A stretch of DNA of 64,000 nt, taken from NCBI RefSeq assembly GCF_020215645.1, contig NZ_CP084058.1, forward strand, positions 5,766,001 through 5,830,000. The letters are read 5' to 3'. This DNA comes from Nonomuraea gerenzanensis (GTDB taxonomy: Bacteria; Actinomycetota; Actinomycetes; Streptosporangiales; Streptosporangiaceae). Made by a program: the position numbers and the translations under genes. Position 1 is the first letter of the stretch. Each line of letters starts with the position of its first letter. The notes under the pieces are model-generated. The model was not told the DNA's origin, searched no databases, and worked only from the letters and a program-made list of their open reading frames with translations. Positions 7,461-15,923 of this stretch are shown one piece after another.

Positions 7461-8728
7461 GCGTGGACGACCGCTTCGGCGCCGAGCTCGACGAGGCGCG
7501 CAAGAACCGCCCGGTGCTGACGGCCGCCGAGATCGTCACCGACCCGGTCTCCGACTGGGCCAGCGACTTCTCCCACGTCGATCCGGTGTGGGCCGCCGAC
7601 CCGTACCCCATCCAGGACGACCTGCGACAGCGTTGCCCGATCGCGCACACCGAGCGGTTCGGCGGGGCGTGGCTGCCGACGCGGTACGAGGACGTGGCGG
7701 CCATCGCCTACGACACCGAGCGGTTCTCCTCGCGGGCGATCGTCGTGAGCAACGTGCGGCCGCCGATCGAACTGGCGCCGATGGGCAGCGTGCCGCCGAT
7801 CTCGTCGGACCCGCCGTTCCACCACGACGCGCGCAAGCTGCTGCTGCCCGCGTTCACCAAGAGCGCGGTGCGCAAGCAGGAGGAGGCGACGCGGGCGTAC
7901 TGCCATGAGCTGATCGACGCGTTCGAGGGCCGGGAGCTGGTGGACGGCGCGCACGAGTACGCCCAGCACATCCCGGTACGGGTGATCGCCAACCTGCTCG
8001 GCCTGCCGCCGGAGGACGGGCCGCTGTTCCGGCAGTTCATCGAGACCTCGCTGGAGAGCGTGAACAAGACGCCGGAGGAGCGCTACGAAGGGTTCGCGGC
8101 GCTGACGGACTACCTGCTCGGGCAGATCCGCGAGCACATCGACCAGCCCCGTGACGACCTGATCACGTATCTGCTCGACGCCGAGCTGGGCGGGCACAAG
8201 CTCGATCCGCACCACGTGCTCGGCACGATCATCCTGCTGCTCATCGCGGGCATCGACACGACCTGGAGCGCGATCGGCGCGTCGTTGTGGCACCTGGCCA
8301 GGACGCCGGCGGACCGGGAGCGGCTGGTGGCCGAGCCCGGGCTGCTGCCGACGGCGATGGAGGAGCTGCTGCGGGCGTACGCGCCGGTCACGATGGCGCG
8401 GCTGGTCAGGCAGGACATGCGCTGGAACGGCGTGGACATGAAGGCCGAGGACTGGGTGCTGCTGTCCTTCCCGGCGGCCAACCGGGATCCGGCGCAGTTC
8501 GAGCGGGCCGACGAGGTGGTCATCGACCGGGAGGTCAACCGGCACGCCGCCTTCGGGCTCGGGATCCATCGGTGCGTGGGCTCGCATCTGGCGCGGATGG
8601 AGCTGCGGGTGGCGCTGGAGGTGTGGCTGGAGCGGGTGCCGGTGTTCGAGCTGGCGGATCCGGCGGGGGTGACGTGGGCGGCCAGCCAGGTGCGCGGCCC
8701 GCGCGCGTTGCCGCTGCGCATCGGCTGA
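7457..8728 (+). CDS. Cytochrome P450 monooxygenase
   Basis: A 423-residue soluble class I P450. The I-helix oxygen-activation motif is AGIDTTWSAIG (about residues 264-274), the ExxR motif lies in ELLRAYAP, and the heme loop is FGLGIHRCVG with axial Cys373. It starts at ATG 7457, overlapping the ferredoxin stop. The aldehyde and alcohol dehydrogenases downstream suggest hydroxylation of an alkyl or terpenoid group, followed by stepwise oxidation of the alcohol to an acid. The substrate is inferred from context only. A 13-bp tandem repeat array separates it from those genes, so they may be a separate transcript. Confidence 0.95.
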   Translation: MSVDDRFGAELDEARKNRPVLTAAEIVTDPVSDWASDFSHVDPVWAADPYPIQDDLRQRCPIAHTERFGGAWLPTRYEDVAAIAYDTERFSSRAIVVSNVRPPIELAPMGSVPPISSDPPFHHDARKLLLPAFTKSAVRKQEEATRAYCHELIDAFEGRELVDGAHEYAQHIPVRVIANLLGLPPEDGPLFRQFIETSLESVNKTPEERYEGFAALTDYLLGQIREHIDQPRDDLITYLLDAELGGHKLDPHHVLGTIILLLIAGIDTTWSAIGASLWHLARTPADRERLVAEPGLLPTAMEELLRAYAPVTMARLVRQDMRWNGVDMKAEDWVLLSFPAANRDPAQFERADEVVIDREVNRHAAFGLGIHRCVGSHLARMELRVALEVWLERVPVFELADPAGVTWAASQVRGPRALPLRIG

Positions 8729-8820
8729 CGGGCGGCCTCGCGCGCTGCCGCTGCGGATCGCCTGACGGAGGCGCGGACGGCGCGGGGGCGGCCCGGGGCG
8801 GCGCGACCCCCGGGAGCGGC

Positions 8821-8898
8821 GTGCGGTGACGGCGTGCGGTGACGGCGTGCGGTGACGGCGCGCGGTGACGGCGCGCGGTGACGGCGCGCGGTGGCGGC
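8821..8898 (+). repeat. 13-bp tandem repeat, 6 units
   Basis: Six head-to-tail units of consensus G(T/C)GCGGTGACGGC begin at 8821, 8834, 8847, 8860, 8873 and 8886. Units 1-3 start GTG and units 4-6 start GCG; only the last has an internal change. The array lies in the intergenic region between the P450 and aldehyde dehydrogenase genes. Confidence 0.9.
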
Positions 8899-8934
8899 GG
8901 CAGGGGTGCGAACTGGACGCCGCCACGCCCCGGC

Positions 8935-8955
8935 TTCTAGAATTAAAATCTAGAA
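8935..8955. promoter_or_regulatory. Palindromic operator upstream of the aldehyde dehydrogenase
   Basis: Perfect 7-base arms TTCTAGA (8935-8941) and TCTAGAA (8949-8955) flank the spacer ATTAAAA. This AT-rich palindrome sits 29 bases before the aldehyde dehydrogenase start in otherwise very GC-rich DNA. That is what a repressor site overlapping a promoter looks like. The regulator is unknown. Confidence 0.65.
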
Positions 8956-8983
8956 TAATGCTCCTCCAAGCCGAGGGTGGGTC

Positions 8984-10405
8984 ATGCCGCATCGGATCTA
9001 TGTCGATGGTGAATGGGTGCCGGCGAGCGGCGGCACCGCGATACAGGTGGTGAACCCCGCCACCGAGGACCCCTTCGACGAGGTGCCGCGCAGCGGCCCC
9101 AAGGACGTCGCGCGGGCCGTAGAGGCGGCAGCCGCCGCGCTGCCCGCCTGGTCGGCCAGGCCCGCCGCCGAGCGCGCCGGGCTCTGCGCCGCGGTGGCGG
9201 CCGCCCTCGGCGAGCGGGCCGACGAGCTGACCGAGACGATCGTGAACGAGCTGGGCATGCCCATCAAGCTGACCAGGGCCATCCAGGTCGGCTCGCCGAT
9301 CCGGACGTTCCTGTCGATGCCCGAGGTCGCGGCGGCCATCGCGTTCGAGGAGCCGATGGGCGGCTCGGTGGTGTACCGGGACCCGATCGGCGTCGTCGGC
9401 GCGATCACCCCGTGGAACTACCCGCTGCACCAGATCGCGGCCAAGGTCGCCCCGGCGCTGACCGCGGGCTGCACGGTGGTGCTCAAGCCCAGCGAGGTGA
9501 CGCCGCTGGACGCGTTCGTGCTGGCCGAGGTGATGCACGAGGTCGGGATCCCGGCAGGGGTGTTCAACGTGGTCTCGGGCACCGGGCCGGAGGCGGGGGA
9601 GGCGCTGGCGGCGCACCCGCTGGTGGACATGGTCTCGTTCACCGGGTCCACTCGCGCCGGGCGGCGGGTCGCCGAGCTGGCCGCCGCCGGGGTCAAGCGC
9701 ACCGCCCTGGAGCTGGGCGGCAAGTCCGCGAACGTGCTGCTCGACGACCTCGATGACGCGGCCTTCGAGGACGCCGTGCGCAAGGGCGTGGCGGCCTGCT
9801 ATCTCAACTCCGGCCAGACCTGCTCGGCGCTGACCAGGCTGCTGGTGCCGCGCGAGCGCCTGGCCGACGCAGAACGCATCGCCGCCGACGAGGCGGTCAC
9901 GTACAGGCCGGGCGACCCCCGCGACCCGGCCACCCGGCTCGGCCCGCTGGTCTCGGCCGTGCAGCGGGACCGCGTACGCGAGCACCTGCGCGCGGCGGCC
10001 GAGGACGGCGCGACGATCCTCACCGGCGGCCCCGACGCGCCCGACGGGCTGGAGCGCGGCTACTACGTGCGGCCCACCGTGATCACCGGGGTCACGCCCG
10101 AGTCGCGGATCGCCCAGGAGGAGATCTTCGGCCCCGTCCTGGTCATCCTTCCCTACGACGGGGAGGAGGAGGCGGTCCGCATCGCCAACGGCACCGCGTA
10201 CGGGCTGGCGGCCGGCGTACGCGCCGCGGACCCCGGCCGCGCCCGCCGGGTCGCCAGACGGCTGCGCGCCGGGCAGATCCGGATCAACGACGGCGCCCAC
10301 AACGGCCTGGCGCCCTTCGGCGGCTACAAGCAGTCGGGGTACGGTCGCGAGTACGGCCGGTTCGGGCTGGAGGAGTTCCTGACCACCACGTCCGTCCAGC
10401 TCTGA
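8984..10405 (+). CDS. NAD(P)-dependent aldehyde dehydrogenase
   Basis: A 473-residue protein covering the full aldehyde dehydrogenase fold: the signature PWNYPLHQIAAKVAPAL, the nucleotide loop FTGSTRAGR, general base Glu243 in LELGGKSAN and nucleophile Cys280 in SGQTC. It oxidises an aldehyde to the acid. The gene is 18 bases from the zinc alcohol dehydrogenase downstream, giving an alcohol-aldehyde-acid pair. A palindromic operator lies just upstream. Confidence 0.95.
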   Translation: MPHRIYVDGEWVPASGGTAIQVVNPATEDPFDEVPRSGPKDVARAVEAAAAALPAWSARPAAERAGLCAAVAAALGERADELTETIVNELGMPIKLTRAIQVGSPIRTFLSMPEVAAAIAFEEPMGGSVVYRDPIGVVGAITPWNYPLHQIAAKVAPALTAGCTVVLKPSEVTPLDAFVLAEVMHEVGIPAGVFNVVSGTGPEAGEALAAHPLVDMVSFTGSTRAGRRVAELAAAGVKRTALELGGKSANVLLDDLDDAAFEDAVRKGVAACYLNSGQTCSALTRLLVPRERLADAERIAADEAVTYRPGDPRDPATRLGPLVSAVQRDRVREHLRAAAEDGATILTGGPDAPDGLERGYYVRPTVITGVTPESRIAQEEIFGPVLVILPYDGEEEAVRIANGTAYGLAAGVRAADPGRARRVARRLRAGQIRINDGAHNGLAPFGGYKQSGYGREYGRFGLEEFLTTTSVQL

Positions 10406-10423
10406 GCCCGGGGGAGAGCACAC

Positions 10424-11491
10424 ATGCGAGGCGTCATCCTGCGTGAGACGGGCAAGCCCGTCGAGGTCACCGACCAGCTGAGCCTGCGCAGCCCGGGGCC
10501 GGGAGAGGTGCGGGTGCGGCTGCGCGCCGCCGGCGTCTGCCACTCCGACCTGTCGATGTGCGAGGGCCGCCTGCCCGCCCGGCTGCCGCTGGTGCCCGGG
10601 CACGAGGGCGCGGGGGAGGTGGTCGAGCTCGGCCCCGGCGTGAGCGGCCCGCCGGTCGGGACGCACGTGATCCTGTCCTGGATCCCGCCCTGCGGCGGCT
10701 GCGACTTCTGTCTCGGCGGCCAGCCGAACCTGTGCGTCAGCGTCCGCCCGCCGTCCGACACCGTGACGTTCGAGGGCGAGCCCGCGCACGCCGGCCTGGG
10801 CGTCGGCTGCTTCGCCGAGGAGACGGTGGTCGACGCGCGGGCCGCCATCCCGATCCCGGACGACGTGCCGTTCGAGGTCGCCGCCGTGGTCGGCTGCGCG
10901 GTGCTGACGGGCGTCGGCGCCGTGATCAACACCGCGCGGGTACGTCCCGGCTCGTCGGTCCTGGTCATCGGCTGCGGCGGCGTCGGGATCAACGTGATCC
11001 AGGGTGCCGTCCTGGCCGCGGCGGCCACCGTGCTGGCTGTGGACCGGGTGCCCGAGAAGCTGGCGACGGCCAGGGCGTTCGGCGCCACCCACGTGACCAC
11101 GCCCGACGAGCTGAGCGAGGTGGGCAAGGAGCTGACCGGCGGGCGCGGGTTCGACTACGCCTTCGAGGTCGTCGGCCGCTCGGCCACGATCAGGCAGGCG
11201 TGGCAGGCCACCAGGCGCGGCGGCACCACCGTCGTGGTCGGCGCGGGCAGCCGCGACGACGTGGTGCCGTTCAACGCGGCCGAGCTGTTCGCCACCGAGC
11301 GGCGGCTGGTCGGCTGCCTGTACGGCTCCGGCGACGTGCGCACCGACTTCGGCCGGCTGCTGCGCCTGTGGCGGGCCGGGCGGCTCGACCTGGAGGGGCT
11401 GATCAGCCGGCGCATCGGCCTGGACGGCGTGGGCGAGGCCTTCACGGCGATGGGCTCGGGCGACGTGATCCGTTCCCTGATCACGTTCTGA
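10424..11491 (+). CDS. Zinc-dependent alcohol dehydrogenase (MDR family)
   Basis: A 355-residue medium-chain dehydrogenase. Catalytic zinc ligands are Cys39 and His60 (GHEGAGEV), and the four structural-zinc cysteines are 90, 93, 96 and 104 (CGGCDFC ... C). The NAD-binding Rossmann motif is VIGCGGVGINVIQGA. The pattern resembles class III-like and aryl/terpene alcohol dehydrogenases. It probably makes the aldehyde used by the enzyme encoded just upstream. Its last 11 bases overlap the convergent serine hydrolase gene. Confidence 0.93.
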   Translation: MRGVILRETGKPVEVTDQLSLRSPGPGEVRVRLRAAGVCHSDLSMCEGRLPARLPLVPGHEGAGEVVELGPGVSGPPVGTHVILSWIPPCGGCDFCLGGQPNLCVSVRPPSDTVTFEGEPAHAGLGVGCFAEETVVDARAAIPIPDDVPFEVAAVVGCAVLTGVGAVINTARVRPGSSVLVIGCGGVGINVIQGAVLAAAATVLAVDRVPEKLATARAFGATHVTTPDELSEVGKELTGGRGFDYAFEVVGRSATIRQAWQATRRGGTTVVVGAGSRDDVVPFNAAELFATERRLVGCLYGSGDVRTDFGRLLRLWRAGRLDLEGLISRRIGLDGVGEAFTAMGSGDVIRSLITF

Positions 11492-12497
11492 GAGCGCCTC
11501 TGCGGGGCGGCCCGACCAGCAGCGCGAACCCGTGCCGGTCCACGGGGACGGCCGTGGCGGACAGGACGGCCACGCCGGTCCGCCCGGCACGGTCGAGCCC
11601 GAGCCAGGAGCGGAACCCGCCGGAGCCGCCGTTGTGCCAGGTGACCTCCCGGCCCGCCATGTTCATGGTGATCCAGGCCGCGCCGATGCGCATGCCCCGG
11701 CCGAACGGGGCCACCGGGTCGAGCGCGGCCACCCCGGGGGCGGAGCCGTCCAGCAGCGAGCTGATCAGGCGGGCCAGGTCGCGGACGGAGGCGCGGATGC
11801 CGCCGGCCGGCCCGACCGCCTCGCCCGTCCACGGCTCGCGGGGCCGGCCGCGCTTGCTGCGGCCGGGCAGCGCCGTGGCGCGGAGCTGCCGCGGGTCGGC
11901 GGGCACGTAGAGGCCGGGGAGCCCGAGCGGCCCGGCGATCCGGTCGGCCACGAGGCCGGCGTAGGTGGTGCCCGCCGCGGCGGCCAGCGCGTGGCCGAGC
12001 AGCTCGAACCCGAGGTTGGAGTAGCGCGGCACGGGCTTGCCCACCTTGACTTCGCGCGCCTGGGCGAGCAGCTCGGTCAGGCTCTCCCCGTACGGGTTCG
12101 TCCCGTGCCGCCACAGGGCGATGGTGCGCCGCAGGGGCTGGGCCGAGGCGGGCAGTCGGGGCAGCCCGGAGGTGTGCGTGCTCAGGGACTCCAGGCTCAC
12201 CCGGGCGGCGGGGGAGCCGCCGAGCGGGAGCAGGTCGCCGAGGGTGGTGCCGGGCTCGATCTCCTGCCGCTCCAAGGCGTCGGCGTAGAGCAGCCCGGTG
12301 ATGCCCTTGGAGATCGAGGCCATCTCGAAGTCGGCGTCCGGGCCGCCGGCGCCGTAACCGGCCACCGTCACCGCCGACGGGGAGACGACGGCGGCCGCGG
12401 CGACGGGGTGGCCGGGGCCGAGGAGCGTGGCCAGTTTCGTGGCGAGTCGCTCATCCCCGTACGACTCGGGCGCCCCGCCCGGGGTCCGTTCGTTCAC
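11481..12497 (-). CDS. Serine hydrolase of the beta-lactamase/class C (esterase) family
   Basis: A 338-residue protein with the SxxK nucleophile motif Ser61-Ile-Ser-Lys64 and the YxN motif Tyr159-Ser-Asn161. A HNGGSGGF sequence near the C-terminus replaces the KTG box. This fits esterases and peptidases of the beta-lactamase fold. There is no signal peptide, so it acts in the cytosol, perhaps on an ester or lactone. It starts at ATG 12497, with a small palindrome immediately upstream. Confidence 0.88.
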   Translation of the reverse strand: MNERTPGGAPESYGDERLATKLATLLGPGHPVAAAAVVSPSAVTVAGYGAGGPDADFEMASISKGITGLLYADALERQEIEPGTTLGDLLPLGGSPAARVSLESLSTHTSGLPRLPASAQPLRRTIALWRHGTNPYGESLTELLAQAREVKVGKPVPRYSNLGFELLGHALAAAAGTTYAGLVADRIAGPLGLPGLYVPADPRQLRATALPGRSKRGRPREPWTGEAVGPAGGIRASVRDLARLISSLLDGSAPGVAALDPVAPFGRGMRIGAAWITMNMAGREVTWHNGGSGGFRSWLGLDRAGRTGVAVLSATAVPVDRHGFALLVGPPRRGALRT

Positions 12498-12500
12498 AGC

Positions 12501-12516
12501 GTCAATGTTAGTTGAC
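12501..12516. promoter_or_regulatory. Short palindrome upstream of the serine hydrolase
   Basis: Arms GTCAA (12501-12505) and TTGAC (12512-12516) are separated by 6 bases, starting 4 bases upstream of the serine hydrolase start codon. It is a possible operator or part of the promoter; the evidence is only the symmetry and position. Confidence 0.4.
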
Positions 12517-12528
12517 GAATGCGCGCGG

Positions 12529-13242
12529 TCAGCCGGTCGCCTGCAGCATGGGCACCAGGAACCGCCTGGCCACCGCGGCCAGCTGCGCGTCGTCGTCGAG
12601 GTCCACGACCTGGCTGGGGATGGCCAGGAAGGAGGCGGAGACGCGCACCATCAGCTCGGCCACGAGATCGGTGTCGAGCTCGGCGGGCACATGACCGGCC
12701 CGCTGCTCGCGCCGGAGCTGCCCCGCGACGAACTGCCGCACGGTGGCCAGCGTCTGGCCGCCGTCGCTGACCATGGACGGCACGAGCAGGTCGGGCTCGG
12801 CGGCGATCAGGCCGCCGATCAGCGGGTTGGACCTGATCGCGCGCAGCGAGCTGACGAACCCCAGGACCACCCGGTCGGCGGCGGTGCCCGCCTGCTCGAT
12901 CTCGACCAGGAACTGATCGAAGTAGCGCCGGAACTCCCGCCGCACCACGTGCTCGACCAGCACGTCCTTGGTGGCGAAGCGCCGGTAGACGGTGATCCGG
13001 GAGACTCTCGCCCGGCGGGCCACGTCCTCCATGGTCGAGCGCCGGATCCCCATGCGGCAGAACTGCTCGTACGCCGCGTCGAGAATGCGCGTGCGGGCCT
13101 CGTCGGGGTCGCCGACGCGCTCGACGGCGTCGAGGTAGGCGCGCTCCAGCAGCGATTCCGAATCCGACGGTGTCATGAGCGCGGACAGCGCAGACTCCAC
13201 GATCACCTCCTGTGCCTCTTCATTCTGCCCCCATCGCCTCAC
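12529..13242 (-). CDS. TetR-family regulator, likely of the lcp-oxi operon
   Basis: A 237-residue protein whose first 40-odd residues precede the TetR domain. The HTH is at about residues 65-95 (MEDVARRARVSRITVYRRFATKD), followed by a long helical ligand domain. It is divergent from the first lcp gene at 13361, and the 118-bp gap contains a 35-bp palindrome. TetR regulators called LcpR are known next to latex-clearing-protein genes in rubber degraders. Position and family make this the likely equivalent, but orthology is inferred. Confidence 0.88.
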   Translation of the reverse strand: MRRWGQNEEAQEVIVESALSALMTPSDSESLLERAYLDAVERVGDPDEARTRILDAAYEQFCRMGIRRSTMEDVARRARVSRITVYRRFATKDVLVEHVVRREFRRYFDQFLVEIEQAGTAADRVVLGFVSSLRAIRSNPLIGGLIAAEPDLLVPSMVSDGGQTLATVRQFVAGQLRREQRAGHVPAELDTDLVAELMVRVSASFLAIPSQVVDLDDDAQLAAVARRFLVPMLQATG

Positions 13243-13285
13243 GGCCGCTGATGTGTCTTGTGATGGCCGTCACGTTGTGCTCTTA

Positions 13286-13320
13286 TGATACGCAGAAGCA
13301 CCCAGTGTTTCACCGTATCA
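13286..13320. promoter_or_regulatory. 35-bp interrupted palindrome (candidate LcpR-type operator)
   Basis: Outer arms TGATACG (13286-13292) and CGTATCA (13314-13320) are perfect complements. Inner arms GAAGCAC (13295-13301) and GTGTTTC (13305-13311) pair with one mismatch around the centre CCA (13302-13304). It lies between the divergent TetR gene and lcp, 41 bases from the lcp start, and is large enough for one or two TetR dimers. Confidence 0.8.
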
Positions 13321-13360
13321 AGCACGTGTTCTCGGGCCTCGACAAGGAGGAGGCGCAAGC

Positions 13361-14575
13361 ATGGGCGAACTCAGCAGGCGCAACATGTTGAAGGCGGGTG
13401 GAGCGCTGGGCGCCGTAGGTGCGCTGAGCATCGCGACCCCCGCACACGCGTGGACATGGTCACCCGCCGGCTCGGTGGCCGGCACCGGGGCCGGGCTCGA
13501 CCCGCGCTGGGTCTGGGACGAGCAGGCCGACCCCCTGGTGGCCTCGCTGCTCGACCGGGGCGACGTGCCCAGGGTCAACGAGCTGTTACGTACCTGGACC
13601 AAGAACGGCCAGCCGCTGCCCGACGGGCTCCCGGCGGACCTGCGCGACTTCATGGAGCAGGCCAGGCGGCTGCCGTCCTGGGCCGAGCAGGGCAAGCTGG
13701 ACCTCGCGGTCGAGTTCAACAAGAAGCGCGGGCTCTACCTCGGCGTCCTGTACGGGCTGGCCAGCGGCATGATGAGCACGGTCATCCCCAAGGAGGCGCT
13801 GGCGGTCTACTACTCCCAGGGCGGCGCGGACATGAAGGACCGCATCTCCAAGACCGCCAAGCTCGGCTACGACATCGGCTCGGTCAACGCCTACCGCCCC
13901 GACGGCGAGATGATCGTCACCTGCGTCAAGACGCGGCTGGTGCACGCCGCGGTGCGGCACCTGCTGCCGCAGTCGCCGCACTGGCCGGGCCGGGCGGAGG
14001 AGGACATCCCGATCAGCCAGCGGGACATGATGGTGACCTGGCACAGCCTGCCCACCACCGTCATGCAGAAGCTGGTCGCCTGGAAGGTGCCCATCCCCAG
14101 CGCCGAGTCGGCGGCGTTCCTGCACTCCTGGCAGGTGGGCGCGCACCTGCTCGGCATCAAGGACGAGTACATCCCCGCGTCCTGGGTCGAGGCCGACAGC
14201 CAGGCCGCGCAGGTGCTGACCCCGATCCTGGCCCCGACGCCCGAGGGCGTCAAGCTGGCCGACATCCTGCTCAACCTCGGCTCCTCGGTCGACGCCGGCA
14301 TCCTCAGCAAGCCGATCCTCGGCGCGTTCACCCGGTTCATGCTCGGCGACCGGATCGCCGGCTGGCTGAAGATCCCGAGGGAGCCGGTCTGGGACCCGCT
14401 GCTGCGGCTGTCCTGGGGGCCGTTCATCGCGGTCCGCGAAGGGCTGCTGCCCTTCCCGCTGGCGCCGGAGGCGTACTGGCTGTTCGACGAGTTCCTGCGC
14501 AAGGCGGCGCTGCTCTTCCTGTCGGAGGCCAGGCCGATCAGCATCGAGATCCCGGAGACCAACCGTCCGTCCTGA
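13361..14575 (+). CDS. lcp: Secreted latex-clearing-protein-like oxygenase (MpaB/DUF2236 family), copy 1
   Basis: A 404-residue protein with a twin-arginine signal (LSRRNMLKAGGALGAVGALS, cleavage after about residue 28, THPAHA-like APAHA). The body is the DUF2236/MpaB oxygenase domain with VKTRLVHAAVRHLL and VTWHSLP, the histidine-rich segments that carry the heme-b site of Lcp. Lcp of Streptomyces sp. K30 cleaves cis-1,4-polyisoprene outside the cell into C20+ oligo-isoprenoids with aldehyde and keto ends. Length (about 400) and Tat export agree. AAGGAGG lies 11 bases before ATG 13361. It heads the lcp1-lcp2-oxiB-oxiA unit. Confidence 0.85.
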   Translation: MGELSRRNMLKAGGALGAVGALSIATPAHAWTWSPAGSVAGTGAGLDPRWVWDEQADPLVASLLDRGDVPRVNELLRTWTKNGQPLPDGLPADLRDFMEQARRLPSWAEQGKLDLAVEFNKKRGLYLGVLYGLASGMMSTVIPKEALAVYYSQGGADMKDRISKTAKLGYDIGSVNAYRPDGEMIVTCVKTRLVHAAVRHLLPQSPHWPGRAEEDIPISQRDMMVTWHSLPTTVMQKLVAWKVPIPSAESAAFLHSWQVGAHLLGIKDEYIPASWVEADSQAAQVLTPILAPTPEGVKLADILLNLGSSVDAGILSKPILGAFTRFMLGDRIAGWLKIPREPVWDPLLRLSWGPFIAVREGLLPFPLAPEAYWLFDEFLRKAALLFLSEARPISIEIPETNRPS

Positions 14576-14592
14576 CCGGTCCGCCGGCAGGA

Positions 14593-14619
14593 GTCCCGGC
14601 CCGCCGCGCGGGCCGGGAC
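14593..14619 (+). terminator. Strong hairpin between the two lcp genes
   Basis: A perfect 11-bp GC-rich stem (GTCCCGGCCCG at 14593-14603, CGGGCCGGGAC at 14609-14619) with a 5-base loop lies 18 bases after the first lcp stop. It may end most transcripts after lcp1, or stabilise its mRNA, giving unequal expression of lcp1 and the downstream genes. Confidence 0.7.
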
Positions 14620-14699
14620 GCGGCCGGACCGCGACCCGGCCCGCATCGCTAGCTCGCCGATCACCGGCGTTGTCAACAGGTCAGGAAGGAGTTCCGGTC

Positions 14700-15923
14700 A
14701 TGACGGAGCTGAGCAGGCGCAAGATGCTGATCTCCGGTGGCGCTCTCGGGGCGCTGGGGGCCTTGGGCATGGCGACCCCGGCGCACGCGCGCCCCCTGCT
14801 GGAGTGGACGTGGGCACCGAGCGGTTCCATCGCCGGAGCGGGGGCCGGCGCCGACCCGCGGTGGGTGTGGGACGAGGAGGCCGACCCGCTCCTCGCCTCG
14901 CTGCTCGACCGCGGCGCCATCCCCGAGGTCAACCGGCTGCTGTGGGACTGGACCAGGAACGACCAGCCGTTACCTGAGGGGTTGCCGTCGGACCTGCGGG
15001 ACTTCATGGAGCACGCCCGGCAGCTCCCGTCATGGGCCGACCGGGGCAAGCTGGAGGTCGCGGCCGAGTTCAACAAGGCCAGGGGCGTCTATCTCAACCT
15101 GTGCAACGGCGTGGGCGGCGGCATGCTGGCCACCGCCATCCCCCACGAGGCCCGCGCGGTCTACTACTCCAAGGGTGGCGCGGACATGGAGGACCGCGTC
15201 GCCAAGACGAGCATCTTCGGCTTCGCCGTCGGAGCGCTGAACGCCTACCGGCCCGGCGGCTCCTGCGTCGTGGAGTGCGTCAAGACCCGGCTGGTGCACG
15301 CCGCGGTACGGCACCTGCTGCAGCAGTCGCCGCACTGGGGCGGCGACATCCCCATCAGCCAGGAGGACATGCTGGTCACCTGGCACACGCTGCCGACCTT
15401 CGCGATGCGCAAGATGCTCGAGTGGCGCGTCCCGATCAGGCCCGCCGAGTCCGAGGCGTACCTGCACGTCTGGCAGGTGACCGCGCACCTGCTCGGGATC
15501 AGGGACGAGTACATCCCCGCCACCTGGGACGCGGCCAACGCCCAGTCGGATCAGGTGCTGCCCGGGAACATGGGCCCGACCCCCGAGGGCGTGGCGCTGA
15601 CCGACATCCTGCTGAGCCAGCTCGCCGAGCAGACCAGCCCGGCCGGCATCAGCAGGCCCCTGTGCAACGCCCTGGCCAGGTACCTGGTCGGCGACCAGGT
15701 GGCCGACTGGGACGGCATCCGCCGCGAGCCGGTGTGGGACCCGCTGATCAGGGCCGTATGGCCGAAGCTGGTGCGCTTCCGCGAAGGGCTGATCCCGCTG
15801 CCGCTGGTGCCCGAGACCGCCTGGGTCATCGACGAGGCCGTCCGGCGGTACATCCTGTTCTTCCTCACCAAGGGCCAGGAGACCAAGATCGAGATCCCGA
15901 CGATCAACCGTCCCGAGTCATGA
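14700..15923 (+). CDS. lcp: Secreted latex-clearing-protein-like oxygenase, copy 2
   Basis: A 407-residue paralogue of the protein at 13361-14575, clearly related over its whole length. It has its own Tat signal (LSRRKMLISGGALGALGALG ... ATPAHA) and the same KTRLVHAAVRHLL and VTWHTLP motifs. I chose ATG 14700 because AGGAAGGAG lies about 8 bases upstream; the longer frame from TTG 14670 adds nothing. The stop overlaps the ATG of the molybdenum hydroxylase gene, coupling cleavage to aldehyde oxidation. The N-terminus of the mature domain has a four-residue insertion (RPLLEW) and the mid region lacks the PGRAEE loop of copy 1, so the two may differ in substrate or product length. Confidence 0.85.
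   Translation: MTELSRRKMLISGGALGALGALGMATPAHARPLLEWTWAPSGSIAGAGAGADPRWVWDEEADPLLASLLDRGAIPEVNRLLWDWTRNDQPLPEGLPSDLRDFMEHARQLPSWADRGKLEVAAEFNKARGVYLNLCNGVGGGMLATAIPHEARAVYYSKGGADMEDRVAKTSIFGFAVGALNAYRPGGSCVVECVKTRLVHAAVRHLLQQSPHWGGDIPISQEDMLVTWHTLPTFAMRKMLEWRVPIRPAESEAYLHVWQVTAHLLGIRDEYIPATWDAANAQSDQVLPGNMGPTPEGVALTDILLSQLAEQTSPAGISRPLCNALARYLVGDQVADWDGIRREPVWDPLIRAVWPKLVRFREGLIPLPLVPETAWVIDEAVRRYILFFLTKGQETKIEIPTINRPES

Noticed and set aside
7343..11590. A 1,415-codon open frame on the minus strand
   Set aside because: It lies opposite the ferredoxin, P450, aldehyde and alcohol dehydrogenase genes, all with clear motifs, so it is a shadow.
15032..15919. Upstream extension of the oxiB frame
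   Set aside because: The plus-strand lcp2 gene covers it, and ATG 15920 gives a Tat signal at the right place.
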